Counted from the first letter of the stretch, positions 17,207 through 25,944 are shown. The stretch: 64,000 nt of DNA from an uncultured Alphaproteobacteria bacterium (GCA_944390765.1 CALXQM010000014.1:1-64000); one strand, 5' to 3'. Notes: generated by a model not told the origin, from the sequence alone. Program-made: numbers and translations.

Positions 17207-17785
17207 ATGACTATAGATTCAGAACATGCATTAGTCGCAAGAATTTGCCATGATTTGATTACTCCTTTAAATGCTATAAATTTAGGATTAGATGCTTATG
17301 AGATGTCAAATGATGTTTCACTGTTGTCTTGTATAAAAGAAAGTGTTGAAAAAGCTAATTTAATCTTAAGTTTTATGAGAGAATTATATTCATCAAAAGA
17401 TAATGAATTTTATTATTCTTTTGATTTATTGAATAACTTAATTGTTAATTTTTCTAAGCTTTATAATATAGATATATCATTTCAAACCTCAATAAAAGAT
17501 ATTTCATATATATCAGGACGTATTATTTTATATAATACGATTATACTGAAAGAAGTTATGCCTTTTGGTGGCAAAGCAAATTTTGAACTTAATGATAATT
17601 TAAATATTAAAATTAATTATTCTGGAAAAGATATTTCTTGTCTTGATGCTACTTTACCTGCAACCTTAAATCATCGTAATATTTTAAGATATTGTTTATT
17701 AAAATTTTTAAAAAATGTTCATTTTACATTATTATCAGGGTTAAATGATGGAATTGGCTTTATTTATGAACATTCACAGTTATAA
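17207..17785 (+). CDS. chpT: Histidine phosphotransferase ChpT-like
   Basis: ChpT carries phosphate from the hybrid kinase CckA to CtrA and CpdR in Alphaproteobacteria. The signature is ARICHDLITPLNAINLGLD, with phospho-accepting His15 followed by Asp16, matching RxCHDLxSPVGAI of the family. The C-terminal part fits the degenerate ATPase-like domain of ChpT (192 residues, slightly short). It stands alone between a small secreted frame and rpmI. Its presence implies that a CckA-CtrA phosphorelay is at least partly retained. Confidence 0.85.
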   Translation: MTIDSEHALVARICHDLITPLNAINLGLDAYEMSNDVSLLSCIKESVEKANLILSFMRELYSSKDNEFYYSFDLLNNLIVNFSKLYNIDISFQTSIKDISYISGRIILYNTIILKEVMPFGGKANFELNDNLNIKINYSGKDISCLDATLPATLNHRNILRYCLLKFLKNVHFTLLSGLNDGIGFIYEHSQL

Positions 17786-17867
17786 TTATTAGTAATTTTA
17801 TAATATATATTTTCATATCTTAAATAATTTGTTAGAATAAATAAGAGATTTTATGGTCTTTGTTTCA

Positions 17868-17896
17868 AAAATAGGTGTAATGGGTGTACCTATTTT
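17868..17896 (+). terminator. Hairpin between chpT and rpmI (terminator or ribosomal-protein leader)
   Basis: AAAATAGGT and ACCTATTTT form a perfect 9-bp stem around an 11-base loop (GTAATGGGTGT), followed by GTTTATTT. It lies 27 bases before the rpmI start. It could terminate chpT transcription or act as an L20-type leader element. The sequence alone does not decide. Confidence 0.45.
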
Positions 17897-17922
17897 GTTT
17901 ATTTAAATGAATGGAGGATAAA

Positions 17923-18120
17923 GTGCCCAAAATAAAAACAAAAAGCGCTGCAAAGAAGCGTTTTTCTTTTACAGCTAGTGGTAAAGTAATAGTTCAGCCT
18001 GCTTTTAGACGACATCTTATGAAAAATCGTTCTCAGAAAATGAAGAGACAAACTAGAGGCACAATGGTTTTGTGTTCTAGTGATGCAAAAAATATTGTCA
18101 AGTATATGCCATATAAATAA
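17923..18120 (+). CDS. rpmI: 50S ribosomal protein L35
   Basis: A 65-residue basic protein with the L35 opening [13 protein letters not shown] and the late motif [18 protein letters not shown]. The start is the GTG at 17923, because an ATG 12 bases earlier sits directly on the ribosome site (GGAGG). rplT follows after 14 bases, the universal rpmI-rplT order. infC, the usual upstream partner, is absent here. Confidence 0.95.
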   Translation: MPKIKTKSAAKKRFSFTASGKVIVQPAFRRHLMKNRSQKMKRQTRGTMVLCSSDAKNIVKYMPYK

Positions 18121-18134
18121 TAGAGGAATAAAAT

Positions 18135-18491
18135 ATGTCAAGAGTTAAAAGAGGTGTAACAGCACATGCTCGTCACAAAAAAGTGATAAATCTATCAAAA
18201 GGTTTTATTGGTCGTTCAAAGAATTGTTTTCGTTCGGCTATTGAAAGGCTAGAAAAATCTATGCAGTATGCTTATAGAGATAGGCGTACTAAGAAAAGAG
18301 ATCTTCGCAGGCTTTGGATTGTTAGAATTAATGCTGCTGTTAGAGAATATGATTTAAAATATTCTCAGTTTATTTATGGTTTATCAAAAGCTAATATAGC
18401 TATTGATAGAAAACTTTTATCGGAATTAGCTGTTAATAATAAATCAGCTTTTGCTGAAATAGTAAAAAAGGTAAAATCATCTTTAACTTAA
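18135..18491 (+). CDS. rplT: 50S ribosomal protein L20
   Basis: A 118-residue rRNA-binding protein required for early 50S assembly. It begins [17 protein letters not shown] and continues [40 protein letters not shown], split only by family-typical variation. Length is standard. It lies 14 bases after rpmI. Confidence 0.97.
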   Translation: MSRVKRGVTAHARHKKVINLSKGFIGRSKNCFRSAIERLEKSMQYAYRDRRTKKRDLRRLWIVRINAAVREYDLKYSQFIYGLSKANIAIDRKLLSELAVNNKSAFAEIVKKVKSSLT

Positions 18492-18510
18492 GATTAGTGG
18501 AGCGGATTGC

Positions 18511-18936
18511 ATGAGTGAAAAAATTTGTGAATTGCCAGAAGGATATGTTCCTAGTACAGATGAAGAGTTTATGAATGATTTTCAAAGAGAGTATTTTAGA
18601 CGTAAACTTGAGTCATGGAAAAGTGAACTCTTACGTGGTAATAGTGCTGCTATAAAATATATGCAAGAGGAAGATAAATCATCACTTACAGATATAGCAG
18701 ATTGTGCATCCGCTGAGACAGATTTAAGTTATGAAATAAGAAGTAAAGAAAGAGCAACTAAATTAATATCCAAAATAGATGCTGCATTATTGAGAATAAA
18801 AAAAGGGACTTATGGTTTTTGTGAGGAGACAGGAGAGCATATAGATTTAAAGAGATTAGAGGCTAGGCCGGTGGCTACTTTAAGTATTAAAGCTCAAGAA
18901 CGTCATGAACGTGAAGAGAAAATGAAGAAAGATTAG
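18511..18936 (+). CDS. dksA: DksA-family RNA polymerase-binding factor with degenerate zinc finger
   Basis: DksA binds in the RNA polymerase secondary channel and works with ppGpp. The coiled-coil tip keeps the DxxDxA motif (Asp61, Asp64, Ala66). The C-terminal globular part reads GFCEETGEHI then LKRLEARPVATLSI. Only Cys104 of the four zinc cysteines remains, a pattern typical of alphaproteobacterial DksA, so zinc is probably not needed. The C-terminal helix (KAQERHEREEKMKKD) is highly charged. It starts 19 bases after rplT, and lepB follows after two bases, so it heads or joins the lepB-rnc-era-recO run. Confidence 0.9.
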   Translation: MSEKICELPEGYVPSTDEEFMNDFQREYFRRKLESWKSELLRGNSAAIKYMQEEDKSSLTDIADCASAETDLSYEIRSKERATKLISKIDAALLRIKKGTYGFCEETGEHIDLKRLEARPVATLSIKAQERHEREEKMKKD

Positions 18937-18938
18937 TA

Positions 18939-19784
18939 ATGAAAGATTTTTTATTAAAATTAAAAGAAAAGTTTTGCAAATTTTTTTTTGGATGGGGAAA
19001 GGGGGAAGAACTTTCTCCAGAGGAAAAAAAACAAAAGTTACGGTCAGATCTAAAATTTTGTGCATATTTTACAGTTATATTTTTAATCTTTCGTTTTTTT
19101 GTTTATGATTGGTATATTGTTCCATCATGTTCAATGGTTCCAACATTATTAGTGGGAGATATGCCTTTTGTCGAGAAATTCGCATATGGATTTAGTAAAC
19201 ATAATATTTGGTTTAGTCCTAATTTGTTTTCAGGACGTTGTTTCTTTAAAAATAACGTAAAAAGAGGAGAAATTATAGTTTTTAAGCATCCATATAGTAA
19301 AGAACATCCAGAATATAATGATTTAAATTTAATAAAAAGAGTTATAGCATTACCAGGGGATAAAGTAAGTGTAAATAATGGTATTATACGAGTTAATGGA
19401 GTTGATGCTCAGTTAACATTTAAAAAAGAGGTTAATTATTTTGATTATCCTACAGGGCAGACTTATATAATTAATAGATACGAAGAAAAATTGCCTTTAT
19501 CTGATGCTCCTTCTCATACAGTTGGTTATATAGATGAAATGAGGTTTTCTGATGCCAATAATTTTGAAGAAGTCACTGTTCCAGAAGGGCATTACTTTGT
19601 TATGGGAGATAATAGAGATTGTTCAAGGGATTCCAGATGTGGATTAGGATTTATTCCTGCTGAGAATTTAATGGGAAAAGCAATATTTACCGTATATTCC
19701 ATTGATAAAGGTGTGAAATTATGGGAATTTTGGAGATGGTTTCAGAATATAAGGTATGACCGTATATGCAAACCTCTAAAATAA
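18939..19784 (+). CDS. lepB: Signal peptidase I
   Basis: Membrane-bound serine protease that removes signal peptides from Sec-exported proteins. One N-terminal transmembrane segment (residues 34-50) precedes the catalytic boxes. Box B holds the nucleophile Ser65 (PSCSMVPTLL), the general base is Lys133 in LIKRVIALPGD, and box E is VMGDNRDCSRDSR. The Ser-Lys spacing is longer than in E. coli, with an insert around residues 85-110. The 3' end overlaps rnc by 19 bases. This gene presumably processes the many secreted proteins in the window. Confidence 0.95.
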   Translation: MKDFLLKLKEKFCKFFFGWGKGEELSPEEKKQKLRSDLKFCAYFTVIFLIFRFFVYDWYIVPSCSMVPTLLVGDMPFVEKFAYGFSKHNIWFSPNLFSGRCFFKNNVKRGEIIVFKHPYSKEHPEYNDLNLIKRVIALPGDKVSVNNGIIRVNGVDAQLTFKKEVNYFDYPTGQTYIINRYEEKLPLSDAPSHTVGYIDEMRFSDANNFEEVTVPEGHYFVMGDNRDCSRDSRCGLGFIPAENLMGKAIFTVYSIDKGVKLWEFWRWFQNIRYDRICKPLK

Positions 19785-20458
19785 CAGAAATTATTGAATC
19801 TTTAGAATCTATTCTTTGTTATAATTTTAAAAATTTAGATAATATTAGTGTAGCTTTAAATCACCCAGGTTCCAGAAAGTATAATCATTCATTTACTAAA
19901 AAATTTGAAAGATTAGAATTTCTTGGAGATAGAGTTCTAGGGCTAGCTCTTGCTAGTTTAATTTATGAAAAGTTTCCTTCAGATTCGGAAGGTGAACTTG
20001 CTGTTAGAATATCAATATTAGCTGGAACTGATTTTTTAATTGATTTATCTAAAAGAACAGGATTGATTTCATGTTTTTCTATTCCTAAAGGAATGTTTGT
20101 TAGTAAAAATAAGACTTCATCTTCCATTGCAGATATGGTTGAAGCTGTGATAGGTTCTATTTTTTTAGATTCTGATTTTAAAAGTGCCCGTAAAGTTATA
20201 ATTCATTTATGGGGAAAAGATTTAACAAAAGTTATTTATAAAATAAAAGATTCTAAAACTAGATTACAGGAATTTGCTCAAAGTAGATTTAATAATTTGC
20301 CTAATTATCGTTTAGTAAAAATGAGCGGAGAGGCTCATGACCCGATTTTTGAAGTAGAAGTTAAGGTAAATGATTTAATAGCAACAGGTTTTGGCAACTC
20401 AAAAAAAAGTGCTGAACATGATGCGGCCGATAAATTAATAGAAAAGTTGCAAAAATGA
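19766..20458 (+). CDS. rnc: Ribonuclease III
   Basis: Double-strand-specific RNase for rRNA and mRNA processing. The catalytic signature ERLEFLGDRVLGLALA lies near residue 48, and the second acidic cluster is DMVEAVIGSIFLD near residue 120. A double-strand RNA-binding domain forms the C terminus (RLQEFAQSRF then GFGNSKKSAEHDAADKLI). It has 230 residues. The order lepB-rnc-era-recO is the classical operon. The gene overlaps lepB by 19 bases and its stop overlaps the era start (ATGA). Confidence 0.96.
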   Translation: MQTSKITEIIESLESILCYNFKNLDNISVALNHPGSRKYNHSFTKKFERLEFLGDRVLGLALASLIYEKFPSDSEGELAVRISILAGTDFLIDLSKRTGLISCFSIPKGMFVSKNKTSSSIADMVEAVIGSIFLDSDFKSARKVIIHLWGKDLTKVIYKIKDSKTRLQEFAQSRFNNLPNYRLVKMSGEAHDPIFEVEVKVNDLIATGFGNSKKSAEHDAADKLIEKLQK

Positions 20459-21279
20459 AAAAATGTGGATTTGTTTCTGTGTTAGGTGAGACCAATTCTG
20501 GGAAGTCTACATTAATTAATAGTTTAGTCGGACAAAAAGTTTCCATAGTTTCCAGAAAAGTTCAAACTACTATTATTAAGATTTTGGGTATAACTATCCA
20601 TAATGAAAGTCAGATTATTTTTATAGATACTCCAGGATTTGTTTCTAAAAAAAGTGAAAGTTCATTAGAAAGAATAATATGGGATGCTTTTAGAGATTCA
20701 GAACATGTATTATTTGTTATAGATGTAAATAAAAAAGATTTTTCTAAAAGTGAAGCAATATTGGAGAAAATACATAAAAATAAGAAAGTATCTTTGGTTC
20801 TTAATAAGATAGATTTAATATACAAACCAAAGTTATTAGAAATTGCAAATAAATTAAGCAATATTAGAAAGTTTGACAATATATTTATGATATCTGCTTT
20901 AAATAATGATGGTACATTTCAAATTAAAGATTATCTTTCTAAAGTTATGCCTAATAATGATTGGTTTTTTCCTGAAAATAAAGTTACGGATTTGAATCTT
21001 GAAAAATTTGTTTCTGAAATTACTAGAGAGCATATTTTTCACCGTATCCATAAGGAAATTCCATATAAATGTATTGTTGAGACAATATTTTATAAAGAAT
21101 TAGAGAATGATGTTATAATTAAACAAAATATATATATAAATAATGATGCTCACCGAATTATTTTATTAGGACACAAGGGGACAAAAATTCGAGCTATAGG
21201 AAAGGCTTCGCGTAAGGAATTAAGCGAACTATTAAAAAAGAAGGTTCATTTATTTTTAAAGGTTGTTTTAAAAAAATAG
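20455..21279 (+). CDS. era: GTPase Era
   Basis: Ribosome-assembly GTPase that binds the 3' end of 16S rRNA. G1 is GETNSGKS (residues 11-18), G3 is DTPG, G4 is NKID near residue 121, and the C-terminal KH domain contains GHKGTKIRAIGKASRKEL. It has 274 residues, somewhat shorter than the roughly 300 of E. coli. The loop between G1 and G3 reads VSIVSRKVQTT, as expected. It is translationally coupled to rnc. Confidence 0.95.
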   Translation: MKKCGFVSVLGETNSGKSTLINSLVGQKVSIVSRKVQTTIIKILGITIHNESQIIFIDTPGFVSKKSESSLERIIWDAFRDSEHVLFVIDVNKKDFSKSEAILEKIHKNKKVSLVLNKIDLIYKPKLLEIANKLSNIRKFDNIFMISALNNDGTFQIKDYLSKVMPNNDWFFPENKVTDLNLEKFVSEITREHIFHRIHKEIPYKCIVETIFYKELENDVIIKQNIYINNDAHRIILLGHKGTKIRAIGKASRKELSELLKKKVHLFLKVVLKK

Positions 21280-21286
21280 GTAATGA

Positions 21287-21994
21287 ATGCATTGGAAAGA
21301 GAAAGCTATTATTTTATCTATTAAGAATTTTGGCGAAAATTCTCGTATTATTACTTTATTTAACCGAAGCATTGGAAAAACACGAGGGTTGTTAAAAGGA
21401 TTAAAATTATCTATACAACCTGGAGATATATGTGAAGTCTGTTGGAGAGGCCGCAATGCAGAACAATTAGGGGTGTTAAAAGTAGAAAATTTGTTTTCTC
21501 CGTTTTCTTTTGTATTTAATAATCCAATGGAAGTTTTAGCTATAGAAAGTGCGTGTACTTTGTGCATAAATGGATTACCAGATAAAGCACCTCATTCAGA
21601 GTTGTTTGATTCTCTTCATTCTTTATTGTTGAAGATAACACAAAATAATTGGTTATCAGATTATGTATTATTTGAAAAAAATTTCTTAGCAGAAATGGGA
21701 GTTGGATTAGATTTATCTAAATGTGCTGTAACAGGTAAAAAAGAAGGTTTGGTATATGTGTCACCACGTACAGGAAAAGCGGTAATAAAAGAAGTTGGAG
21801 AAAAATATAAAAATAGATTATTTCAACTTCCACAATTTTTGTTGGAAAATTCAAAAGTTATTCCATCTTTAAATGATATATTTTCCGCTTTAAATATGCT
21901 TGGGTATTTTCTGAAAATGTATTTTGAAGATAATAAAGAGTTACCATTATCAAGAAATTATTTGATTGAAGAGCTGATGAAAGGAATTACTTAG
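21287..21994 (+). CDS. recO: DNA repair protein RecO
   Basis: RecFOR pathway mediator that helps load RecA onto SSB-coated DNA. The N-terminal OB-fold starts MHWKEKAIILSIKNFGENSRIITLF, with GKTRGLLKG following. The helical domain contains LDLSKCAVTGKKEGLVYVSPRTGKAV, the region that binds zinc in other RecO proteins; here the cysteines are mostly gone. It has 235 residues, lies seven bases after era, and its stop abuts the pntA start. recR is at 61961 in this window. Confidence 0.93.
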   Translation: MHWKEKAIILSIKNFGENSRIITLFNRSIGKTRGLLKGLKLSIQPGDICEVCWRGRNAEQLGVLKVENLFSPFSFVFNNPMEVLAIESACTLCINGLPDKAPHSELFDSLHSLLLKITQNNWLSDYVLFEKNFLAEMGVGLDLSKCAVTGKKEGLVYVSPRTGKAVIKEVGEKYKNRLFQLPQFLLENSKVIPSLNDIFSALNMLGYFLKMYFEDNKELPLSRNYLIEELMKGIT

Positions 21995-23053
21995 ATGATA
22001 ATTAGCACAATTATAGATCCAATAGAAAAAAGAGTAGCAATTACTCCTGAAACAGTATCAAAGTATATAAAATTAGGATTTGATGTATTTTTACCAGAAT
22101 CTGTAGGAACGACGGCAGGTTTTTCTGATAATTTATATATAGAAGCTGGAGCAAAAATTTTTGATACCAAAATTAAAGATGTTAATTTATATTTGTGTGT
22201 AAAACCTTCTAATTTGTCAGAATTGGAATTAACAAAAGGAAGTTATTTGATTGCTATGTTATCTCCATTCCAAAATGAAAAGATATTACAAAAATTATTT
22301 TTAAATGGAATAAATTTATGTGCTTTAGAAAAAATTCCTAGAATTACAAGGGCACAATCTATGGACATTTTATCATCTCAAGCTAATATTGCTGGATATA
22401 AGGCAATGATTGATGCTATAGCAGAATATGGCAGAGTGATTCCTTTAATGATGACTGCCGCTGGAACAATTCGTCCTGCAAAAGTTTTAATTATTGGTGC
22501 TGGTGTAGCTGGTTTACAGGCTATTGCTACAGCCAAAAGAATGGGTGCTATTGTGTATGCTTTTGATGTACGTAAAGCAGCAAAAGAACAAGTGGAAAGT
22601 CTTGGTGCTATTTTTATTGAAGTTGAAAATAGTGAAAATGGAGAAACAGCGGGTGGCTATGCAATGGAAATGTCTGAAGGATATAAGAAAAAACAAGCCG
22701 AAAAATTAAATGAAGTGCTAAAAAAATCAGATATTGTTGTCACTACAGCTCAAATTCCAGGGAAACCAGCTCCTGTTTTAATTACTAAAGAAATGGTCGG
22801 TAATATGCCAAATGGTTCTGTTATTGTTGATATGTCGACAGAAACAGGAGGAAATTGTGAGCTTTCGCAAAAAGATAAAAAAATAATATATGAAGGTACT
22901 ACTATTATTGGCTATACAGATTTTGCTTCGAGGGTTGCTCATGATTCCAGTCAGTTATTTGCAAGAAACATATATAACTTTGTTACTTTAATGCTTAAAG
23001 ATAGTAAAATTGATCTATCTGATGAAATTGTTCAATCTACTTTAATAAAATAA
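21995..23053 (+). CDS. pntA: NAD(P) transhydrogenase subunit alpha, NAD-binding part (PntAA-type)
   Basis: The soluble NAD(H)-binding domain I of proton-translocating transhydrogenase. It opens with EKRVAITPETV, has the Rossmann motif IIGAGVAGLQAIATAKRMGA near residue 168, and the late motif DMSTETGGNCELS. At 352 residues it is the split, Rhodospirillum-type alpha-1 subunit without membrane segments. The membrane subunits PntAB and PntB normally follow; here an enoyl-CoA hydratase does. The partners must be elsewhere, or the enzyme is incomplete. Confidence 0.9.
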   Translation: MIISTIIDPIEKRVAITPETVSKYIKLGFDVFLPESVGTTAGFSDNLYIEAGAKIFDTKIKDVNLYLCVKPSNLSELELTKGSYLIAMLSPFQNEKILQKLFLNGINLCALEKIPRITRAQSMDILSSQANIAGYKAMIDAIAEYGRVIPLMMTAAGTIRPAKVLIIGAGVAGLQAIATAKRMGAIVYAFDVRKAAKEQVESLGAIFIEVENSENGETAGGYAMEMSEGYKKKQAEKLNEVLKKSDIVVTTAQIPGKPAPVLITKEMVGNMPNGSVIVDMSTETGGNCELSQKDKKIIYEGTTIIGYTDFASRVAHDSSQLFARNIYNFVTLMLKDSKIDLSDEIVQSTLIK

Positions 23054-23107
23054 TTTAATATTTTATTTATTTATTGGATCTAATATATCCCTTAAAAGGA
23101 ATGAATA

Positions 23108-23845
23108 ATGTCTGTTGTTTTTGAAATTAAAAATAATATAGCTGTACTTACAATAAATAATGGGAATAAGCTTAATGTTTTAAATTCTCATACTATGAAT
23201 GAAATTGCTAACTATCTAGATGAATTAGAAAAAAAAGCTAGGGTATTAATTATTTTTGGTAATGATAAAGCATTTGCTGCAGGTGTAGATATTAATGAAA
23301 TTAATTTATTAGATTATGAAAGTGCATATAATAATGAATTTATAAATCAAAAATGGGAATGCATTTTAAATGCTAAAATACCTGTGATTTCCGGTGTTGA
23401 TGGATATGCTCTGGGAGGTGGATTTGAGATGGTTTTAGCAAGTGATATTGTTATATCTACTGAAAGAGCTATATTTGGATTTCCTGAAGTTAAATTAGGA
23501 TTAATGCCAGGTTTGGGAGGAACTCAACTACTGACTAGAGCTATAGGTATGAAAAAAGCATGTGAATTAATTATGACCGGAAATTTTATCACAGCTAAAG
23601 AGGCATATGATATGAGAATAATCAATAAGGTAGTGGACAAAAATATATTAAAAGAGGAAGTAATTAAATTAGCCAATGATATTATCAATAAACCATTTTT
23701 AAGTGTTAAAGCTATTAAAGAATCTATTAAACTTTCACAGAATGTTGGATTAGAGCAAGGAATAAAGATAGAAAGACATTTATTCCGTTCTTTATTTTCT
23801 ACTAAAGACAAAAATAAACAGGTTACTAAATTTCTGAAAAAATAA
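23108..23845 (+). CDS. Enoyl-CoA hydratase/isomerase family protein
   Basis: Crotonase-fold protein of 245 residues. The oxyanion-hole segments are KAFAAGVDINEI and DGYALGGGFEMVLASD. Both hydratase glutamates are present, one in GGGFEM and one in FGFPEVKLGLMPG, so hydration of trans-2-enoyl-CoA is likely. The exact pathway (fatty-acid oxidation or feeding (R)- or (S)-3-hydroxyacyl-CoA pools) cannot be read from the sequence. It lies 54 bases after pntA and is followed by a dispersed repeat. Confidence 0.88.
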   Translation: MSVVFEIKNNIAVLTINNGNKLNVLNSHTMNEIANYLDELEKKARVLIIFGNDKAFAAGVDINEINLLDYESAYNNEFINQKWECILNAKIPVISGVDGYALGGGFEMVLASDIVISTERAIFGFPEVKLGLMPGLGGTQLLTRAIGMKKACELIMTGNFITAKEAYDMRIINKVVDKNILKEEVIKLANDIINKPFLSVKAIKESIKLSQNVGLEQGIKIERHLFRSLFSTKDKNKQVTKFLKK

Positions 23846-23864
23846 TTCGAGTTATATACTAAAC

Positions 23865-24105
23865 CTTTTACAAAAGTCGAACTTTCCACTTTGCGTCATT
23901 CTGAGTGAACAAAGTGAGCGGAGAATCCATTTGCGTATTCATCATATTACTGTTTGAATCATCTTGCGGATTACCACGTCGCAAGCTCCTCATAATGACG
24001 CCAAGTGGAAGAAGCGGAGCCTATATGACTCCATGTAATGATGTTAAAGATAGTATAAATATCAATGCGTGACGTTCTAGAACCTCTAGTTATCAGAAAA
24101 TTAAG
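23865..24105 (-). repeat. Dispersed intergenic repeat, copy 1
   Basis: Read on the minus strand it contains GTCATTATGAGGAGC, GCGACGTGGTAATCC, GGATTCTCCGCTCAC, TCACTCAGAATGACGC and ends AAGTTCGACTTTTG. The same blocks in the same order occur at 37521-37754 and 54100-54330. It fills most of the 311-base gap between the enoyl-CoA hydratase gene and ybaB and contains no reading frame. Confidence 0.85.
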
Positions 24106-24156
24106 AAATCTGTTTCCATAAGAACTATATTATTTTTCGAAAAATTGTTTGCAAGT

Positions 24157-24462
24157 CTAAAATGGTAGCGATACACCCGGAGGTAAAATTCCGTTCATAT
24201 TTTCTGCTGCTTTGGCTTCTAATTTAGCTTTAGCATCATTATAAGCAGCGATTACTAAATCAGAAACAATATCAGCTTCATCCGGAATCATTAATGTTGA
24301 ATCTATATTCAATGATTTTATATCATATTTTCCATTGATAGTTATTTTAACCATTCCATTTCCTGATAATCCGGAAAATTCTGTTTCAGCTAACTTGTTT
24401 TGAGCTTCAGCCAAATTTTTTTGCATCTGTTGTGCTTGTTTCATAAGTTGATTAATATTCAT
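24157..24462 (-). CDS. ybaB: Nucleoid-associated protein YbaB/EbfC
   Basis: Small DNA-binding protein, homodimeric in the family. It begins MNINQLMKQAQQMQKNLAEAQ and contains GMVKITINGKYDIKSL, and the tail is rich in alanine and asparagine. I use the ATG at 24462, since GGAG lies six bases before it; an in-frame ATG four codons upstream overlaps the dnaX stop (TAATG). Its place directly after dnaX is conserved in many bacteria; recR, the usual third gene, lies elsewhere in this window. Confidence 0.93.
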   Translation of the reverse strand: MNINQLMKQAQQMQKNLAEAQNKLAETEFSGLSGNGMVKITINGKYDIKSLNIDSTLMIPDEADIVSDLVIAAYNDAKAKLEAKAAENMNGILPPGVSLPF

Positions 24463-24473
24463 TATATTCTCCA

Positions 24474-25715
24474 TTACTGAATTTTTGCATCAGGAAACAT
24501 TTTTAACGCACTATCTAATAAAGAATTTTTATTTCCTTCGCAGTTTTCTCTTATATCATAATTCTTATCTTTTTCAAAACATTCTGAATCTAGTTTTTTT
24601 ACAATGTCTTGTAAATCAGGAAAATCTGATGAATAAGTAATTCTTATAATTAACATTTCTAAAACTAATTCAGGTCTATCTGTAAATTTTAATTCTTCTA
24701 CTCCTTTCAACAACATTTGCCATATTCTTGAAAGAACTGCTAAGTTAGTTTTATCAATGATTTTTTTTAATGAATCATATAAATTATCATCGAGGATATT
24801 CAAAGGAGATTTTACATTAGATTTTATACAAGATGCCAAATGTACGAAATCCATAAGTCTAGTTATAATCATATTCGGGAAAGTTTTTCGTTGGACAATT
24901 TCCCTATATTTTTCTATAGCTTTATTAAGATTTGCAGATAAAATAAGATCAAATAGTTCAAGCATCGAATAATCATCAGCTATACCCAGTAGTTCTGTAA
25001 TATCATTAGTAGTTAATTTATTGTTTTCCGCTATATTAATTGCTTGGTCTAATATCGATAAACTGTCTCTAATCGAACCATTAGCAGCTACCGCGATAGC
25101 TTTTAATACATCTGCATTGGCAGAAATATTTTCTTGATTGCAAATCGTAGATAAATATTGTGCAATAGTATCATTATCTACGTTTTTTAAATCTAGTTTC
25201 AAAACCCGAGATAAAATTGTTTCTGGAATTTTATAAGTTTCTGTTGTTGCTAATAAGAATTTTACATGAATTGGTGGTTCTTCTAAAGTTTTTAATAGTG
25301 CATTAAATGCACTTTTTGATAACATATGAACTTCATCAATTATAAATATTTTATACTGTCCTATAGAGGGCTTATATCTACATGATTCAATAATTTCTCT
25401 AATATCATCAACACCTGTGTTACTTGCGGCATCTATTTCTATTACATCAATTTGATTATCTTTTGAAAAAGATAAACATGATTCGCATCTACAGCATGGT
25501 TCATAGTCAGAATCTTGTCTATTCTCGCATCTTAGTGCTTTAGCTAGTATACGGGCAAGAGTTGTTTTCCCTACACCTCTAGTTCCGGAGAATAAAATCG
25601 CATGTCCAACTCTATTTTTTATAATGGCTTTTGTGATAATCTTTACAGTTATGTCTTGACCGACTACATCCAAAAATTTTTGAGGTCTATATTTTGTTGC
25701 TAATGGAATATACAT
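24474..25715 (-). CDS. dnaX: DNA polymerase III subunit gamma (short DnaX)
   Basis: Clamp-loader ATPase. Walker A is GTRGVGKTTLA near residue 45. Four cysteines of the zinc module follow (CENRQDSDYEPCCRCESC, residues 64-81), then DEVHMLSKSAFNALLKTLEEPP, and the SRC motif lies in TILSRVLKLD near residue 168. At 413 residues it ends shortly after domain III. The tau domains that bind DnaB and the polymerase alpha subunit are missing, so only a gamma-like form exists. SRP RNA lies just upstream on the same strand. Confidence 0.95.
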   Translation of the reverse strand: MYIPLATKYRPQKFLDVVGQDITVKIITKAIIKNRVGHAILFSGTRGVGKTTLARILAKALRCENRQDSDYEPCCRCESCLSFSKDNQIDVIEIDAASNTGVDDIREIIESCRYKPSIGQYKIFIIDEVHMLSKSAFNALLKTLEEPPIHVKFLLATTETYKIPETILSRVLKLDLKNVDNDTIAQYLSTICNQENISANADVLKAIAVAANGSIRDSLSILDQAINIAENNKLTTNDITELLGIADDYSMLELFDLILSANLNKAIEKYREIVQRKTFPNMIITRLMDFVHLASCIKSNVKSPLNILDDNLYDSLKKIIDKTNLAVLSRIWQMLLKGVEELKFTDRPELVLEMLIIRITYSSDFPDLQDIVKKLDSECFEKDKNYDIRENCEGNKNSLLDSALKMFPDAKIQ

Positions 25716-25733
25716 AGATTAATCCTAACTAAA

Positions 25734-25818
25734 AGAGTATATGACCCAAACAGTATTTGCTACGGCTGCTTTCTTCCAAACCTGACCGGGTTCACAATCT
25801 TATTTGTCCATATACTCT
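25734..25818 (-). ncRNA. ffs: Signal recognition particle RNA (4.5S-type)
   Basis: On the minus strand the apical domain reads GGTCAGGTTTGGAAGAAAGC then AGCCG, the conserved Ffh-binding hairpin with symmetric and asymmetric loops. The ends AGAGTATATG and CATATACTCT pair perfectly over 10 bases, closing a rod of about 85 nt. Position upstream of dnaX is common in Alphaproteobacteria. Confidence 0.92.
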
Positions 25819-25944
25819 AACTATTAATATAACAGATACTTACAATAAATTAAAAGTAAAAAAACGGTAAAAAATGTTAAAAAAATCTGTCAAAAATATA
25901 TTTTTTATGATAAAAAGCTATTGATATAAAATTACGGAATATTT

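Noticed and set aside
23524-23889. Minus-strand 121-codon frame opposite the enoyl-CoA hydratase
   Set aside because: It lies almost wholly antisense to a clear crotonase gene and has no coding features of its own.
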